Shown here: piece by piece, positions 1 through 8,735 of the stretch
Layout of the letters: each line of letters begins with the position of its first letter
Position numbering within the stretch: the stretch's first letter is position 1
Assembly: GCF_030733205.1 (NCBI RefSeq)
Contig: NZ_JASHJL010000002.1
Coordinates: 124,001 to 188,000, forward strand
Direction of reading: 5' to 3'
DNA length: 64,000 bases
Origin: Mameliella sp. MMSF_3455
Lineage (GTDB): Bacteria; Pseudomonadota; Alphaproteobacteria; Rhodobacterales; Rhodobacteraceae
Made by a program: the position numbers and the translations under genes
Notes under the pieces: generated by a model
The model's database searches: none
Seen by the model: only the letters and a program-made list of their open reading frames with translations
What the model was told of the DNA's origin: nothing

Positions 1-470
1 AGCCCTGCCTGCAGCAGATGGTCGAAGCCTATGCCGAGACCGGCGGCAACATGGTCGCCGCGATGGAAGTGCCGCGCGACAAGGTCAACGCCTACGGCGT
101 GCTCGATTGTTCCGAGGACATGGGCCACATCGTCAAGGTGCAAGGCATGGTCGAGAAACCCAAGGCCGACGAGGCTCCGTCGAATCTGGCCGTGATCGGG
201 CGCTACATCCTGTCTCCGGAAGTGTTCAAGCATCTGGAAAACCCGAAAACCGGCGCCGGGGGCGAGATCCAGTTGACCGATGCCATCGCCAAGGAAATCA
301 ACGGCGGCGGTGTCTACGGCTACCGCTTCAACGGCCAGCGGTTCGATTGCGGCTCGAAGGCCGGCTTCCTGCAGGCGACCGTCGCCTTTGGCCTGGCCCG
401 CGACGACCTGAAGGATGACCTGGGCGCCTATCTCGACGAACTGGCGGTAACCCGCAAGGCGGCGGAATAA
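1..470 (+). CDS. galU: UTP-glucose-1-phosphate uridylyltransferase, C-terminal part
   Basis: This is the last 156 codons of UDP-glucose pyrophosphorylase, the cytosolic enzyme that joins UTP and glucose-1-phosphate to give UDP-glucose. The frame is open from the window edge (PCLQQMVEAY just before the first ATG), so the true start is outside. VEKPK, GRYIL, GEIQLTDAI and FDCGSK occur in the order known from E. coli GalU. galE begins four bases after the TAA stop, so both are probably on one message that feeds the glycosyltransferases downstream with UDP-glucose and UDP-galactose. The identification is secure; the missing N-terminus cannot be judged. Confidence 0.93.
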   Translation, partial: PCLQQMVEAYAETGGNMVAAMEVPRDKVNAYGVLDCSEDMGHIVKVQGMVEKPKADEAPSNLAVIGRYILSPEVFKHLENPKTGAGGEIQLTDAIAKEINGGGVYGYRFNGQRFDCGSKAGFLQATVAFGLARDDLKDDLGAYLDELAVTRKAAE

Positions 471-474
471 CTTC

Positions 475-1458
475 GTGACGCAGGTACTGGTGACAGGCGG
501 GGCAGGCTATGTCGGCAGCCACGCCTGCAAGGCATTGCGAGCGGCGGGCTACACGCCCGTCACCTACGACAACCTCGTCACCGGCTGGAAGGACGCGGTC
601 AAGTTCGGGCCCTTCGAAAAGGGCGACCTGTCGGACCGTGCCCGCCTGGACGAGGTTTTCGCCAAGTGGCAGCCCATCGCCGTCATGCATTTCGCCGCCC
701 TGTCACAGGTCGGCGAGGCGATGGCCAAGCCGGGCCTGTACTGGCGCAACAACGTCGAAGGCTCGCTGACCCTGATCGAGGCCGCCTGCGCAGCCGGATG
801 CCTGGATTTCGTCTTTTCCTCGACCTGCGCGACCTACGGCGAACATGACAACGTCGTTCTGGACGAAAACACCCCGCAGGACCCGCTGAACGCCTATGGC
901 GCGTCGAAACGGGCGGTGGAAAACATCCTGCGCGATTTCGAGACCTCGCACGGCCTGAAATCGGTGATCTTTCGCTATTTCAACGTGGCCGGCGCCGACC
1001 CCGAGGGCGAGGTCGGCGAGCATCACCGCCCAGAGACGCACCTGATCCCGGTCATGCTGGAGGCGGTGGATGGCAAGCGCCCCGGCCTGACCGTGCATGG
1101 CACGGACTATGATACCCCGGACGGCACCTGCATCCGCGATTATGTTCACGTCATGGACCTGGTCGAGGCGCATGTGCTGGGCCTGCGCTGGCTGCGCGAC
1201 GGAAAGGGCAGCCGGGCCTTCAACCTGGGCACCGGGCGCGGCTTTTCCGTGCGCGAAGTGATCGAGGCGGCGGGACAGGTGACGAACATGCCCGTCCCCT
1301 GCACCGACGGGCCGCGCCGTGCGGGGGATGCGACCAAGCTCGTCTCCGGCTCGACCCGCGCCAGCGAGGACCTGGGATGGGAACCGTACCGCTCGACCAT
1401 GCCGCAGATGATCGCCGACGCGTGGTACTGGCACAAACATGGCCACTACAGAAACTGA
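475..1458 (+). CDS. galE: UDP-glucose 4-epimerase
   Basis: An SDR-fold epimerase of 327 residues that interconverts UDP-glucose and UDP-galactose with bound NAD. It has the dinucleotide motif GGAGYVGS at residues 8-15, the SSTCATYG segment near 115-122 and the catalytic YGASK (Tyr141, Lys145). The length is normal for GalE. The start is a GTG just behind galU; no other start would keep the first beta strand (TQVLVTGG). The last 20 bases overlap the next glycosyltransferase gene in another frame, so translation is probably coupled. Its role here is most likely sugar nucleotide supply for a surface polysaccharide. Confidence 0.93.
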   Translation: MTQVLVTGGAGYVGSHACKALRAAGYTPVTYDNLVTGWKDAVKFGPFEKGDLSDRARLDEVFAKWQPIAVMHFAALSQVGEAMAKPGLYWRNNVEGSLTLIEAACAAGCLDFVFSSTCATYGEHDNVVLDENTPQDPLNAYGASKRAVENILRDFETSHGLKSVIFRYFNVAGADPEGEVGEHHRPETHLIPVMLEAVDGKRPGLTVHGTDYDTPDGTCIRDYVHVMDLVEAHVLGLRWLRDGKGSRAFNLGTGRGFSVREVIEAAGQVTNMPVPCTDGPRRAGDATKLVSGSTRASEDLGWEPYRSTMPQMIADAWYWHKHGHYRN

Positions 1459-2623
1459 CCGCCTGCTGGACCTGACCCGTCTGATCAGCCGGGCGGGTCG
1501 CCCCATGACCGGCGTCGACCGCGTTGAATTTGCCTATCTCACCCATCTCTTGCGGCATGGCCCTCTCTGGGGACTGATACGCACATCTCTGGGCTATGCG
1601 CTGCTGGATGCGCAGGGCTGTGCCGCCCTGCGCGACCGGATCGCGACAGGCAACTGGGGTGAGACCGACCGGCTGTCACGGATCAAACGCGGGCTGGACC
1701 CGATGCGCGCGCGGGCAGAATCCGACCTGCGACGCCTTTGCGTGGCGCGCTGCCTGCCGCTGCGCCTGTCGGCCATGCTGCGCCGCCACCTGCCGCGCGG
1801 GATCACCTATGTGAACACCGGCCATACGAACCTGACGGATCGCGTCCTGTCGGCGCTGCAGGGTATCGACGCCCGGGTGACCGTGTTCATCCACGACACG
1901 ATCCCGCTGGACGTGCCGCAGTACCAGCGCCCCGGGACGGCTCACCGGTTCCGCCTGTTCCTGAACCGCGCCGCGCGGGCCGATCTGTTGGTCTGCAATT
2001 CGCGCCGGACAGAGGAAGAGCTGGCCCGGCACCTGCCGGCACAGCGCCTGCCGCAGACGATCTCGGCCCCCCTGGGCCTCGACCTGACAGAGCCGACACA
2101 GGCGCCCGTTGGCCCCTGGACCTCGCCCTATTTCGTCACCCTCGGCACCATCGAACCGCGCAAGAACCACGCCCTGCTGCTGGACCTCTGGAAAGACATG
2201 CCCGGGGCTCACCTGCTGATCTGCGGCAGTCGGGGCTGGGAAAACCACGCGGTTTTTCAGCGCCTTGACGCGCATCCGCCCCGTGTACACGAACTGCCCG
2301 GGCTGGATGACGGGCAGGTAGGCGCGCTGCTGCAAGGCAGCGCCGGCCTGCTCTTTCCCAGCCTGGCCGAAGGCTATGGCCTGCCCCCGGTCGAGGCGGC
2401 GGCGCTTGGCGTACCGTTGCTGCTGAACAACCTCCCGGTCTACTGGGAAGTCCTGGGCGACATTCCCGTTTACGCAGATGTTGCCGATCACTATCTATGG
2501 CTCAACGAGATAAGCCGGATGGCAGCAGATCATCAGGCAGGACGGACCCGCGCCGTAAAGGCGCCGCGCTTTGCGCCCCCGACATGGGAGGCGCATTTCA
2601 AAACGGTCTTAACCCTGACCTGA
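1439..2623 (+). CDS. Glycosyltransferase, GT4 family (group 1)
   Basis: A 394-residue cytosolic GT-B glycosyltransferase that probably transfers a sugar from a nucleotide donor to a growing surface glycan. The C-terminal half carries the group-1 signature: GTIEPRKN at 236-243 and FPSLAEGYGLPPVEAA, with the E-x7-E pair at Glu311 and Glu319. The N-terminal acceptor half is less conserved; HDTIPLD near 152-158 is typical of mannosyl/rhamnosyl transferases of this group, but the donor cannot be told. It begins inside the 3' end of galE, which suggests coupled expression. Confidence 0.88.
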   Translation: MATTETDRLLDLTRLISRAGRPMTGVDRVEFAYLTHLLRHGPLWGLIRTSLGYALLDAQGCAALRDRIATGNWGETDRLSRIKRGLDPMRARAESDLRRLCVARCLPLRLSAMLRRHLPRGITYVNTGHTNLTDRVLSALQGIDARVTVFIHDTIPLDVPQYQRPGTAHRFRLFLNRAARADLLVCNSRRTEEELARHLPAQRLPQTISAPLGLDLTEPTQAPVGPWTSPYFVTLGTIEPRKNHALLLDLWKDMPGAHLLICGSRGWENHAVFQRLDAHPPRVHELPGLDDGQVGALLQGSAGLLFPSLAEGYGLPPVEAAALGVPLLLNNLPVYWEVLGDIPVYADVADHYLWLNEISRMAADHQAGRTRAVKAPRFAPPTWEAHFKTVLTLT

Positions 2624-2673
2624 TAGCAGCCGATCCCAGGGCGCCCCATCGGCGCGGTTGAAGAGGCACGAAT

Positions 2674-3684
2674 TTGGGCGCATTGCAGGCATACCGGCTG
2701 CGGCTGCAGCGAAAACGCTGGCGTATCCGCGCCTTCCGCAAGCGGCGGGAACTGCGCCCGCTGTCCGACCGTACCGATCAAATCCGGCCCTCGGACATTC
2801 TGCTGTTCTCGACCCAGCGGAACGAAGCTGTCCGCCTGCCCTGGTTCCTGCGCTACTACCGCGAGATGGGGGTGGGTCATTTCTTCTTTGTCGACAACGA
2901 CTCGACCGACGGCTCTGCGGACTACCTCGCCGAACAGCCGGATGTCTCTGTCTGGACCACGCGCGCCAGCTACAAGCGGGCCCGTTTCGGCATGGACTGG
3001 CTCAACTGGCTGCTGCTGAAGCACGCGCACGGCCACTGGGCGCTGACCGTCGATCCGGACGAATTCTTTCTCTACCCCTTCTGTGACACGCGCCCGCTGC
3101 GCGCGCTGACCGACTGGCTGGATGCCTCTTCTATCAAGTCGTTCTCGGCCATGCTGCTGGACATGTACCCCAAAGGCCGGATCGACCAGCATCCCTACGA
3201 GGCCGGGCAGGACCCGCTGGAAATCGCCAACTGGTTCGATGCCGGGAACTACACGATCAGCAAGAACCCGAAGTTCGGCAATCTCTGGATCCAGGGCGGC
3301 CCACGCGCGCGGATGTTCTTTGCCGACAAGCCCGCGCTGGCGCCGGCGCTGAACAAGATTCCGCTGGTGAAATGGGACCGGCGCTATGCCTATGTCTCTT
3401 CCACCCACAACCTTTTGCCGCGCGGTCTGAACCAGGTCTACGACGAATGGGGCGGGGAAAAGGCCAGCGGCATCCTGCTGCACACGAAATTCCTGTCCAC
3501 CTTCGCCGACAAGGCCGAAGAAGAGCTGACACGCGGCGAGCACTACGGCGCCAGCCGAGAATACATCGCCTATGCCGAAGGCGTGCGCGAAAATCCGGAG
3601 CTCTGGTGCAAGTGGTCGGAACGCTACATCAACTGGCGCCAGCTTGAGATCCTCGGCCTCATGTCCAAGGGCAACTGGGCATGA
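2674..3684 (+). CDS. Glycosyltransferase family 2-like protein (Glyco_tranf_2_4 / GT92-like)
   Basis: A 336-residue protein of the single-domain GT-A type. Visible landmarks are STQRNEAVRLPWFLRYY at about 46-62, FFVDNDSTDGS (Asp74-Asp76) and the metal-binding DPDEFFLYP around 127-135. The first 30 residues are very basic. It starts with TTG at 2674; no ATG lies near the first conserved strand. The end overlaps the next gene by four bases (ATGA), so the two are translationally coupled. Family membership is clear; the sugar is unknown. Confidence 0.85.
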   Translation: MGALQAYRLRLQRKRWRIRAFRKRRELRPLSDRTDQIRPSDILLFSTQRNEAVRLPWFLRYYREMGVGHFFFVDNDSTDGSADYLAEQPDVSVWTTRASYKRARFGMDWLNWLLLKHAHGHWALTVDPDEFFLYPFCDTRPLRALTDWLDASSIKSFSAMLLDMYPKGRIDQHPYEAGQDPLEIANWFDAGNYTISKNPKFGNLWIQGGPRARMFFADKPALAPALNKIPLVKWDRRYAYVSSTHNLLPRGLNQVYDEWGGEKASGILLHTKFLSTFADKAEEELTRGEHYGASREYIAYAEGVRENPELWCKWSERYINWRQLEILGLMSKGNWA

Positions 3685-5381
3685 GCGTCGGTATCGTCAT
3701 GCTGGTCCACACCGCCTTTGACCGGGCGGAACAGGTGGCACGGCACTGGGCGGCGGGCGGCTGCCCGGTGGTAATCCATGTCGACGCCAAGGTCGGCAAG
3801 CCCGCGTTCGAGGCGTTCCGGAAAGCGCTGGCCGATATACCCGACGTGCGCTTTTCCAGGCGCCACCGATGCGAATGGGGCACTTGGGGCCTTGTCGCCG
3901 CCAGCCAGGACGCCGCCCAGCTTATGCTGGACAGCTTTCCCGAGGTCCAGCATGTCTACCTCTCGTCCGGCTCCTGCCTGCCGCTGCGCCCCGTGGCCGA
4001 CCTGCGCACCTATCTGGCAGACCGCCCGCGCACTGATTTCATCGAAAGCGCCACCACGGCGGATGTGCCCTGGACGGTCGGCGGGCTGGATCATGAACGC
4101 TTCACGCTGCTGTTCCCGTTTTCCTGGCGCAACAGCCGTTATCTCTTCGACAAGTTCGTCGAACTGCAACGGGCGACAGGATATGCCCGCCGAATCCCGG
4201 CGGGGCTGGTGCCGCACATGGGCAGCCAGTGGTGGTGCCTGACGCGGCAGACCCTGACAGCGATCCTTCAGGACCCGCAGCGCCCCCGGTATGACCGGTA
4301 TTTCCGCCGCGTCTGGATTCCGGACGAAAGCTATTTCCAGACGCTGGCGCGACTGTATTCCACGCGGATCGAGAGCCGGTCGTTGACCCTGTCCAAGTTC
4401 GATTTCCAAGGCAAGCCGCACATCTTCTACGACGACCACCTGCAGCTTTTGCGCCGGTCCGACTGTTTCGTCGCGCGCAAGATCTGGCCCCATGCGGACC
4501 GCCTGTACCAGTCCTTTCTCACCCAGCCGAACCGCGACCACCAGCGGCAGGAGCCGAATCCGGGCAAGATCGATCGGATCTTTGCCAAGGCGGTCGATCG
4601 CCGGACCCGTGGCCGCCCCGGCCTCTACATGCAAAGCCGGTTCCCCAACCGGGGTTGGGAAAACGGCGTGACTTCCGGGAAATACTCTGTCTTCCAAGGG
4701 TTTGCAGAGCTTTTCGACGGCTTCGAGAGCTGGCTCGCCAAGGCCACCGGCGCGCAGGTGCACGGGCATCTCTTTGCGCCGGACCGGGCGGACTTTGCCG
4801 GCGGCGAAACCGTCATCGCCGGGGCCCTGTCGGACAATGCGAACCTGCGGGATGCCAACCCAAAGGCCTTTCTGACCAACCTGCTGTGGAACACGCGCGG
4901 CGAACGCCAGTGTTTCCAGTACGGGCCGCGCGACAACCCCAAGATCCTGTGGCACATGGCGCGTGACCCCAACGCCCAGATCAGCGTGATTACTGGCGCA
5001 TGGGCGGTGCCCCTGTTCCAGTCGGGCGGCGATTTCGCCGAAGTGAGGACCGAGGCCGCGCGCCTGCAAAAGATCGAGGCAAAGATGCTGGACGAACTGC
5101 GCCAGCCGGACGTCAAGGCCCGCATCCGCACATGGACGATGGCCGATTTCATCGAGGCCCCGATGGAACCCCTGCAGACGCTGATCGACGAGATCGGGCA
5201 AAGGAACAACCGCGGCCTGGCCGCAGCCCCGCGCCTGGTCGGGCTCAATGGCTTTGGCCAGTTCCTTCAGGACCTCAAGAACGAGGGGATGCACCCCTAT
5301 CTCATGGGCGATTTCCCGGTCGATCCCCTGCCCCGGCGGCATCGCGGCAAGACCCGCAAGCCCTATCTTGTCAGGAAATAA
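3681..5381 (+). CDS. GT14-like (core-2/I-branching, xylosyltransferase-type) glycosyltransferase with DUF5928-type C-terminus
   Basis: A 566-residue protein. Residues 1-280 resemble the core-2/I-branching beta-1,6-N-acetylglucosaminyltransferase and peptide xylosyltransferase family (GT14): IHVDAK at 32-37, VYLSSGSCLPL at 92-102, GSQWWCL at 181-187 and WIPDESYFQTL at 212-222. The rest is a conserved tail that I believe corresponds to the DUF5928 family. There is no signal peptide or membrane span, so it should act in the cytosol. It overlaps the preceding glycosyltransferase by four bases, and a sulfotransferase gene starts six bases after it. A collinear paralogue lies at 29924-31498, also next to a sulfotransferase gene. 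The donor (UDP-GlcNAc or UDP-xylose) is open. Confidence 0.85.
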   Translation: MSVGIVMLVHTAFDRAEQVARHWAAGGCPVVIHVDAKVGKPAFEAFRKALADIPDVRFSRRHRCEWGTWGLVAASQDAAQLMLDSFPEVQHVYLSSGSCLPLRPVADLRTYLADRPRTDFIESATTADVPWTVGGLDHERFTLLFPFSWRNSRYLFDKFVELQRATGYARRIPAGLVPHMGSQWWCLTRQTLTAILQDPQRPRYDRYFRRVWIPDESYFQTLARLYSTRIESRSLTLSKFDFQGKPHIFYDDHLQLLRRSDCFVARKIWPHADRLYQSFLTQPNRDHQRQEPNPGKIDRIFAKAVDRRTRGRPGLYMQSRFPNRGWENGVTSGKYSVFQGFAELFDGFESWLAKATGAQVHGHLFAPDRADFAGGETVIAGALSDNANLRDANPKAFLTNLLWNTRGERQCFQYGPRDNPKILWHMARDPNAQISVITGAWAVPLFQSGGDFAEVRTEAARLQKIEAKMLDELRQPDVKARIRTWTMADFIEAPMEPLQTLIDEIGQRNNRGLAAAPRLVGLNGFGQFLQDLKNEGMHPYLMGDFPVDPLPRRHRGKTRKPYLVRK

Positions 5382-5387
5382 CGCCCT

Positions 5388-6815
5388 ATGCCCCCGCCTT
5401 TCGACTGTTTCGTGATCTTCGCCGAGATGCGGACAGGGTCGAATTTCCTGGAGGCGAACCTGAACGCCTTTGACGGGCTGACCTGTCACGGTGAGGCGTT
5501 CAACCCACATTTCATCGGCTATCCCAACGCCTCGGACATCCTGGACATCACGCAACAGGAGCGTGACCGCGATCCTCATGGCCTGCTCGACCGCATCCGT
5601 ACCGGCAGCGACGGCCTGGGGGGCTTTCGCTTTTTCCACGATCACGATCCCCGCGTGCTGGACAGGCTGCTGGCCGATCCGCGCGTTGCCAAGATCGTGC
5701 TGACGCGCAACCCCGCCGACAGCTATGTCTCCAAGAAGATCGCACAGGCCACCGGCCAATGGAAACTGACCAACGTCAAGAAACGCAAGGATGGGCTGGC
5801 GCGATTTGACGCCGAGGAGTTCGAGGCCCATCTGGCCGAGTTGCAGGAGTTTCAGATCAGGCTGCTGAACGCCCTGCAAACCACCGGTCAGACGGCGTTT
5901 TACGTCGCCTACGAGGATCTGCAGGACGTCGCCGTCATGAACGGGCTGGCACAATGGCTGGGGGTGGAGGCGCGGCTCGAAAGCCTCAATACCGCGCTAA
6001 AACGGCAGAACCCGCAGCCCACCGCCGAGAAGGTCGAAAACTACCAGGAGATGGCCGAGAGCCTTGCCCGGCTGGACCGTTTCAACCTGGCCCGGACACC
6101 CAATTTCGAACCACGCCGCGGGCCGGTGGTGCCCAGTTACATCGCCGCAGCCGAGACACCCCTGCTGTACATGCCGATCCGCTCCGGCCCCGAACGCGCG
6201 ATCAAGGACTGGCTGGCGGCCCTGGACGGTGTCGGCACGGACAAACTGGTGGACAAGTTCACGCAGAGCAGCTTGCGCGCCTGGAAACGCGACCGACCGG
6301 GCCACCGCAGCTTTACCGTGATCCGGCATCCGCTAGCGCGTGCACATGACGCCTTTTGCTCCAAGATCCTGACCACGGAAAAGGGCGGGTTCCAGGGCAT
6401 CCGCAAGGTGCTGCGCCGGGCGCACAACCTTCCCATCCCCGAGGGGGAGCCCGGGCCGGACTACGATGTAGACGCCCATCGCGAAGCGTTCACCGCCTGG
6501 CTGGCATGGGTCAAGGCGAACCTCAACGGCCAGACGGCGGTGCGGGTGGACGGCCACTGGGCAACGCAGGCACAATGCCTGCAGGGCATGGCCGAATTCA
6601 CTCTCCCCGACATGATCGTGCGCGAGGACGAGATGCAGGCCTACCTGCCTGCGCTTGCGCTGCAGGTGGGTCACGGCACCCCTCCGGATCCGCAGCCGGT
6701 GCCAAACCGCGCACCGTTTTCCCTGGCCCAGATCTACGACGACCGGATCGAGGCGCTGGGGCGCGAGGCCTACCAGCGCGACTATACCATGTTCGGCTTC
6801 GACGACTGGGCGTGA
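5388..6815 (+). CDS. Two-domain sulfotransferase (NodH/Stf0-like plus Sulfotransfer_2-like)
   Basis: A 475-residue protein that looks like two PAPS-dependent sulfotransferase domains in tandem. The first (about 1-240) has a 5'-phosphosulfate loop MRTGSNFL at 14-21 and a 3'-phosphate site TRNPADSYVSKKI at 106-118, as in NodH/Stf0 enzymes. The second (about 250-475) has MPIRSGPE at 261-268 and VIRHPLARAHDAFCSK at 310-325, as in carbohydrate sulfotransferases. The second loop is unusual (IRSG rather than KVA or KTG), so that half may be weak or inactive. It follows the GT14-like gene by six bases, so it probably sulfates the glycan made by this cluster. Confidence 0.8.
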   Translation: MPPPFDCFVIFAEMRTGSNFLEANLNAFDGLTCHGEAFNPHFIGYPNASDILDITQQERDRDPHGLLDRIRTGSDGLGGFRFFHDHDPRVLDRLLADPRVAKIVLTRNPADSYVSKKIAQATGQWKLTNVKKRKDGLARFDAEEFEAHLAELQEFQIRLLNALQTTGQTAFYVAYEDLQDVAVMNGLAQWLGVEARLESLNTALKRQNPQPTAEKVENYQEMAESLARLDRFNLARTPNFEPRRGPVVPSYIAAAETPLLYMPIRSGPERAIKDWLAALDGVGTDKLVDKFTQSSLRAWKRDRPGHRSFTVIRHPLARAHDAFCSKILTTEKGGFQGIRKVLRRAHNLPIPEGEPGPDYDVDAHREAFTAWLAWVKANLNGQTAVRVDGHWATQAQCLQGMAEFTLPDMIVREDEMQAYLPALALQVGHGTPPDPQPVPNRAPFSLAQIYDDRIEALGREAYQRDYTMFGFDDWA

Positions 6816-6816
6816 A

Positions 6817-6870
6817 GGGGGGCGCTGCCGCCCGGCCTTCGGCCTCCCCCCGAGGTATCTGGACAACCGA
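6817..6870. repeat. Convergent-gene hairpins, degenerate copy of the intergenic repeat
   Basis: Between the sulfotransferase (+) and prfH (-) lie two short GC-rich stems: GGGCG/CGCCC at 6820-6833 and GGCC-TTC-GGCC at 6834-6844, followed by CCCCCCGAGGTAT. The arrangement (GC hairpin, C-run, GAG-TAT) resembles the repeat copies at 43525, 54956 and 59150 but is degenerate. It may stop transcription from both sides. There is no clean T-run. Confidence 0.4.
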
Positions 6871-6898
6871 AGAGGGGTATCATGCGGGGGTCGTTTCC

Positions 6899-7507
6899 TC
6901 ACCGTTCGCGAAATCCCGGCCCCTCGAAGACGCGCGCCGGGTCGCCTCGTTGCAACTGGTGATGCAGCCAATGCGCCTGGCCGTCCCGCGCCGCCTGCGC
7001 CTCGGCGGCGTCCGCATCTGCCAGTGCCTGCAGCCGCTCCAGCGCCAGACGCCGGTTCTGGTGCTGCGAGCGCTGATCACGCACCACCACCGCATATGCA
7101 CCCCAACGCGCACGGATGGCGCTGGAGGTCTTGTTCTGGTGCTGGCCGCCGGGGCCACCGGCACGGATCGCGGTCATCTCGACGTCGCGCGGGTCGATGT
7201 TCTCACCGCGCGCCGCGCCCGGCAGGCGAAACACCTGCACGAACCAGTTCTTGCGCTTGTGACGGGGACGCAGGGTGCTGGGGCACCGCCAAAGCAGCAC
7301 ACCTTCCCAGCGCGCCGCCAGCGCCTCGGCCCTCGGGCCGGTGAGCACGGCAATGGCCGAGACCGGGCCGTGGCGCCCTGCGCGTTCGGCCACGTCCAGC
7401 GTCACGCGATGCGCCTCTGCCTCGTCCGCCAGGCGGGTCAGGACATGGCCCACCGCCTGCTGGCATTCGCCCGGCCCGTTGCCGCTGGAAATCAACAGCG
7501 TCACCAT
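6899..7507 (-). CDS. prfH: Peptide chain release factor homologue PrfH
   Basis: A 202-residue, stand-alone release-factor catalytic domain. GGPGGQHQNKTSSAIRA at 117-133 contains the GGQ (120-122) that triggers peptidyl-tRNA hydrolysis in class I release factors, and the SQHQNRRLALERL segment follows it. It lacks the stop-codon-reading domains of RF1/RF2, as expected for PrfH. PrfH is reported to free peptides from ribosomes whose 16S rRNA is cut in the decoding centre, so that the partner RtcB2 can reseal the RNA. Its ATG shares one base with the rtcB2 stop codon (TGATG), so it is translationally coupled. It is the last gene of the leftward run. Confidence 0.92.
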   Translation of the reverse strand: MVTLLISSGNGPGECQQAVGHVLTRLADEAEAHRVTLDVAERAGRHGPVSAIAVLTGPRAEALAARWEGVLLWRCPSTLRPRHKRKNWFVQVFRLPGAARGENIDPRDVEMTAIRAGGPGGQHQNKTSSAIRARWGAYAVVVRDQRSQHQNRRLALERLQALADADAAEAQAARDGQAHWLHHQLQRGDPARVFEGPGFRER

Positions 7508-8619
7508 CAGCGGCCTCCCTTGCAGGTCTTGAAGGTGATGAGCGGCGCCAGCGACGCCGCCCCCAGCGCAAGGCCGAAAGCCTCAAGATCGCCGAGCACC
7601 GCAGCCGCGTCCTTGTAGGCCGTGCCCGCCTCTTCGATCAGCAGGTCTCGGTCGGCGCAGATCACGCGCCCGCCGAACCGGGTCTGGCGCATTGCCTCCA
7701 GTTCCGATTTCACCCGACGGATACGGCCATGCATGGCGGCGCGGTCATAGCGACGCCCCGCCCCGTGCGAGACCGAACCCAGCGCCTCTGCCGGCCCCTC
7801 GGGCACCGCCATGAGGTAGCTCAGGCTTTCGCGCGACCCGGCCAGAGGGGCCAGACCGCGATCTGGCGCCGCCGCGCCCTTGCGGTGCAGCCAGCCGTCA
7901 ACGCGCGCCTCGAGGTGGTTGTGCGGCGCATCGCAGATCAGGTCGGCCGAGCAGCGCAGCGCCTCTGCCGCCGCCTGCGCCAGCAAAGCCCGGTTGATCC
8001 GCGCCCAGACCTGCGCGGCATCATGCAGGGAAACATAGCTTTCCGCCGCCGCACTGCCGGGCAGAAAGCCGGTTTTCCAGCTGTCTTCGATCCCGGTGAA
8101 GACCCCGGCCCCATGCCCGCGAGAGCCGGTATGCACCAGCAGGCAGAGATCACCCGGCGCAAGGCCCGCTGTCGTGTCGTGCACCTCCTGCACCAGTTGC
8201 AACTCGCAGAAATGGTTGCCACCGCCCAGCGTGCCCAGCCCCTGCGGCCCCAGGGTTTCGGCCGGTGTTCCGGCCAGTGCGGCGCGGGCCTCGTCGGCTT
8301 CGGCACCATCTTCCAGCACCTCCAGCCGTCGTGCCGCCTTGTCCAGCTTCAGCTTGCGGCGCGGCAGGTCGAGCCGGTACAGCGCCATGCCGCAACCGAT
8401 GTCCGGGCCGATCAGTTGCGGATAGATGCGGTCGGCCAGAAAGGCGCCACCGACCGGACCATAACGGCCCGGATGCAGGTCGGGGAAGCCGGCCACGGCA
8501 GCCATGCCGGGCCAGCCGGCAACTTGGTTCAGTTGATCGACGGCGCGCCCTTCGATCCAGGCGCCGTCAGAGTAGAATTCGCAGACACGCGCGCGTGCCG
8601 CGATGGGGGAATTGCCCAT
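7507..8619 (-). CDS. rtcB2: RNA-splicing ligase RtcB2 (ribosome repair partner of PrfH)
   Basis: A 370-residue RtcB-family ligase that joins 2',3'-cyclic phosphate or 3'-phosphate RNA ends to 5'-OH ends with GTP and manganese. The active-site residues are all present: GPDIGCGM (Asp73, Cys76), GGGNHF (His136), HTGSRGHG (His163), DAPHN (His233) and SHGAGR with the guanylylated histidine (His285). The sequence is shorter than E. coli RtcB (about 408 residues), as in the RtcB2 group, and the coupling to prfH supports that subtype. No rtcR or rtcA is adjacent. The ribosome-binding site is weak (GACGGACCT before the ATG), which contrasts with the strong site of the leader ORF upstream. Confidence 0.92.
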   Translation of the reverse strand: MGNSPIAARARVCEFYSDGAWIEGRAVDQLNQVAGWPGMAAVAGFPDLHPGRYGPVGGAFLADRIYPQLIGPDIGCGMALYRLDLPRRKLKLDKAARRLEVLEDGAEADEARAALAGTPAETLGPQGLGTLGGGNHFCELQLVQEVHDTTAGLAPGDLCLLVHTGSRGHGAGVFTGIEDSWKTGFLPGSAAAESYVSLHDAAQVWARINRALLAQAAAEALRCSADLICDAPHNHLEARVDGWLHRKGAAAPDRGLAPLAGSRESLSYLMAVPEGPAEALGSVSHGAGRRYDRAAMHGRIRRVKSELEAMRQTRFGGRVICADRDLLIEEAGTAYKDAAAVLGDLEAFGLALGAASLAPLITFKTCKGGR

Positions 8620-8646
8620 AGGTCCGTCTTTCTCAAATCATGAGAG

Positions 8647-8735
8647 GCGGCCCGCTAAGGGGCCGCAATGGCGGATCGTCCAAAGGGGATGGGGACGCGC
8701 CCGCAGGCGCAGGAAATCAGCGGCCCGAACGATCC
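8647..8735 (-). promoter_or_regulatory. Mutually exclusive RNA stems between leader ORF and rtcB2
   Basis: Read on the minus strand, three 7-mers alternate: GGGCCGC (8726-8720, last leader codons), GCGGCCC (8666-8660) and GGGCCGC (8653-8647). The middle one can pair with either neighbour. A separate 9-bp stem joins GGATCGTTC (8735-8727, inside the leader ORF) with GGACGATCC (8681-8673). It is incompatible with the first 7-mer pairing but compatible with the second. A small GCGCC/GGCGC hairpin lies between. A ribosome on the leader stop codon would therefore change the fold. No T-run follows, so a plain terminator is unlikely. The regulatory role is inferred. Confidence 0.5.

Noticed and set aside
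3624-5954. A 776-codon open frame antisense to the GT14-like glycosyltransferase
   Set aside because: It is a shadow of a recognised gene with no family features.
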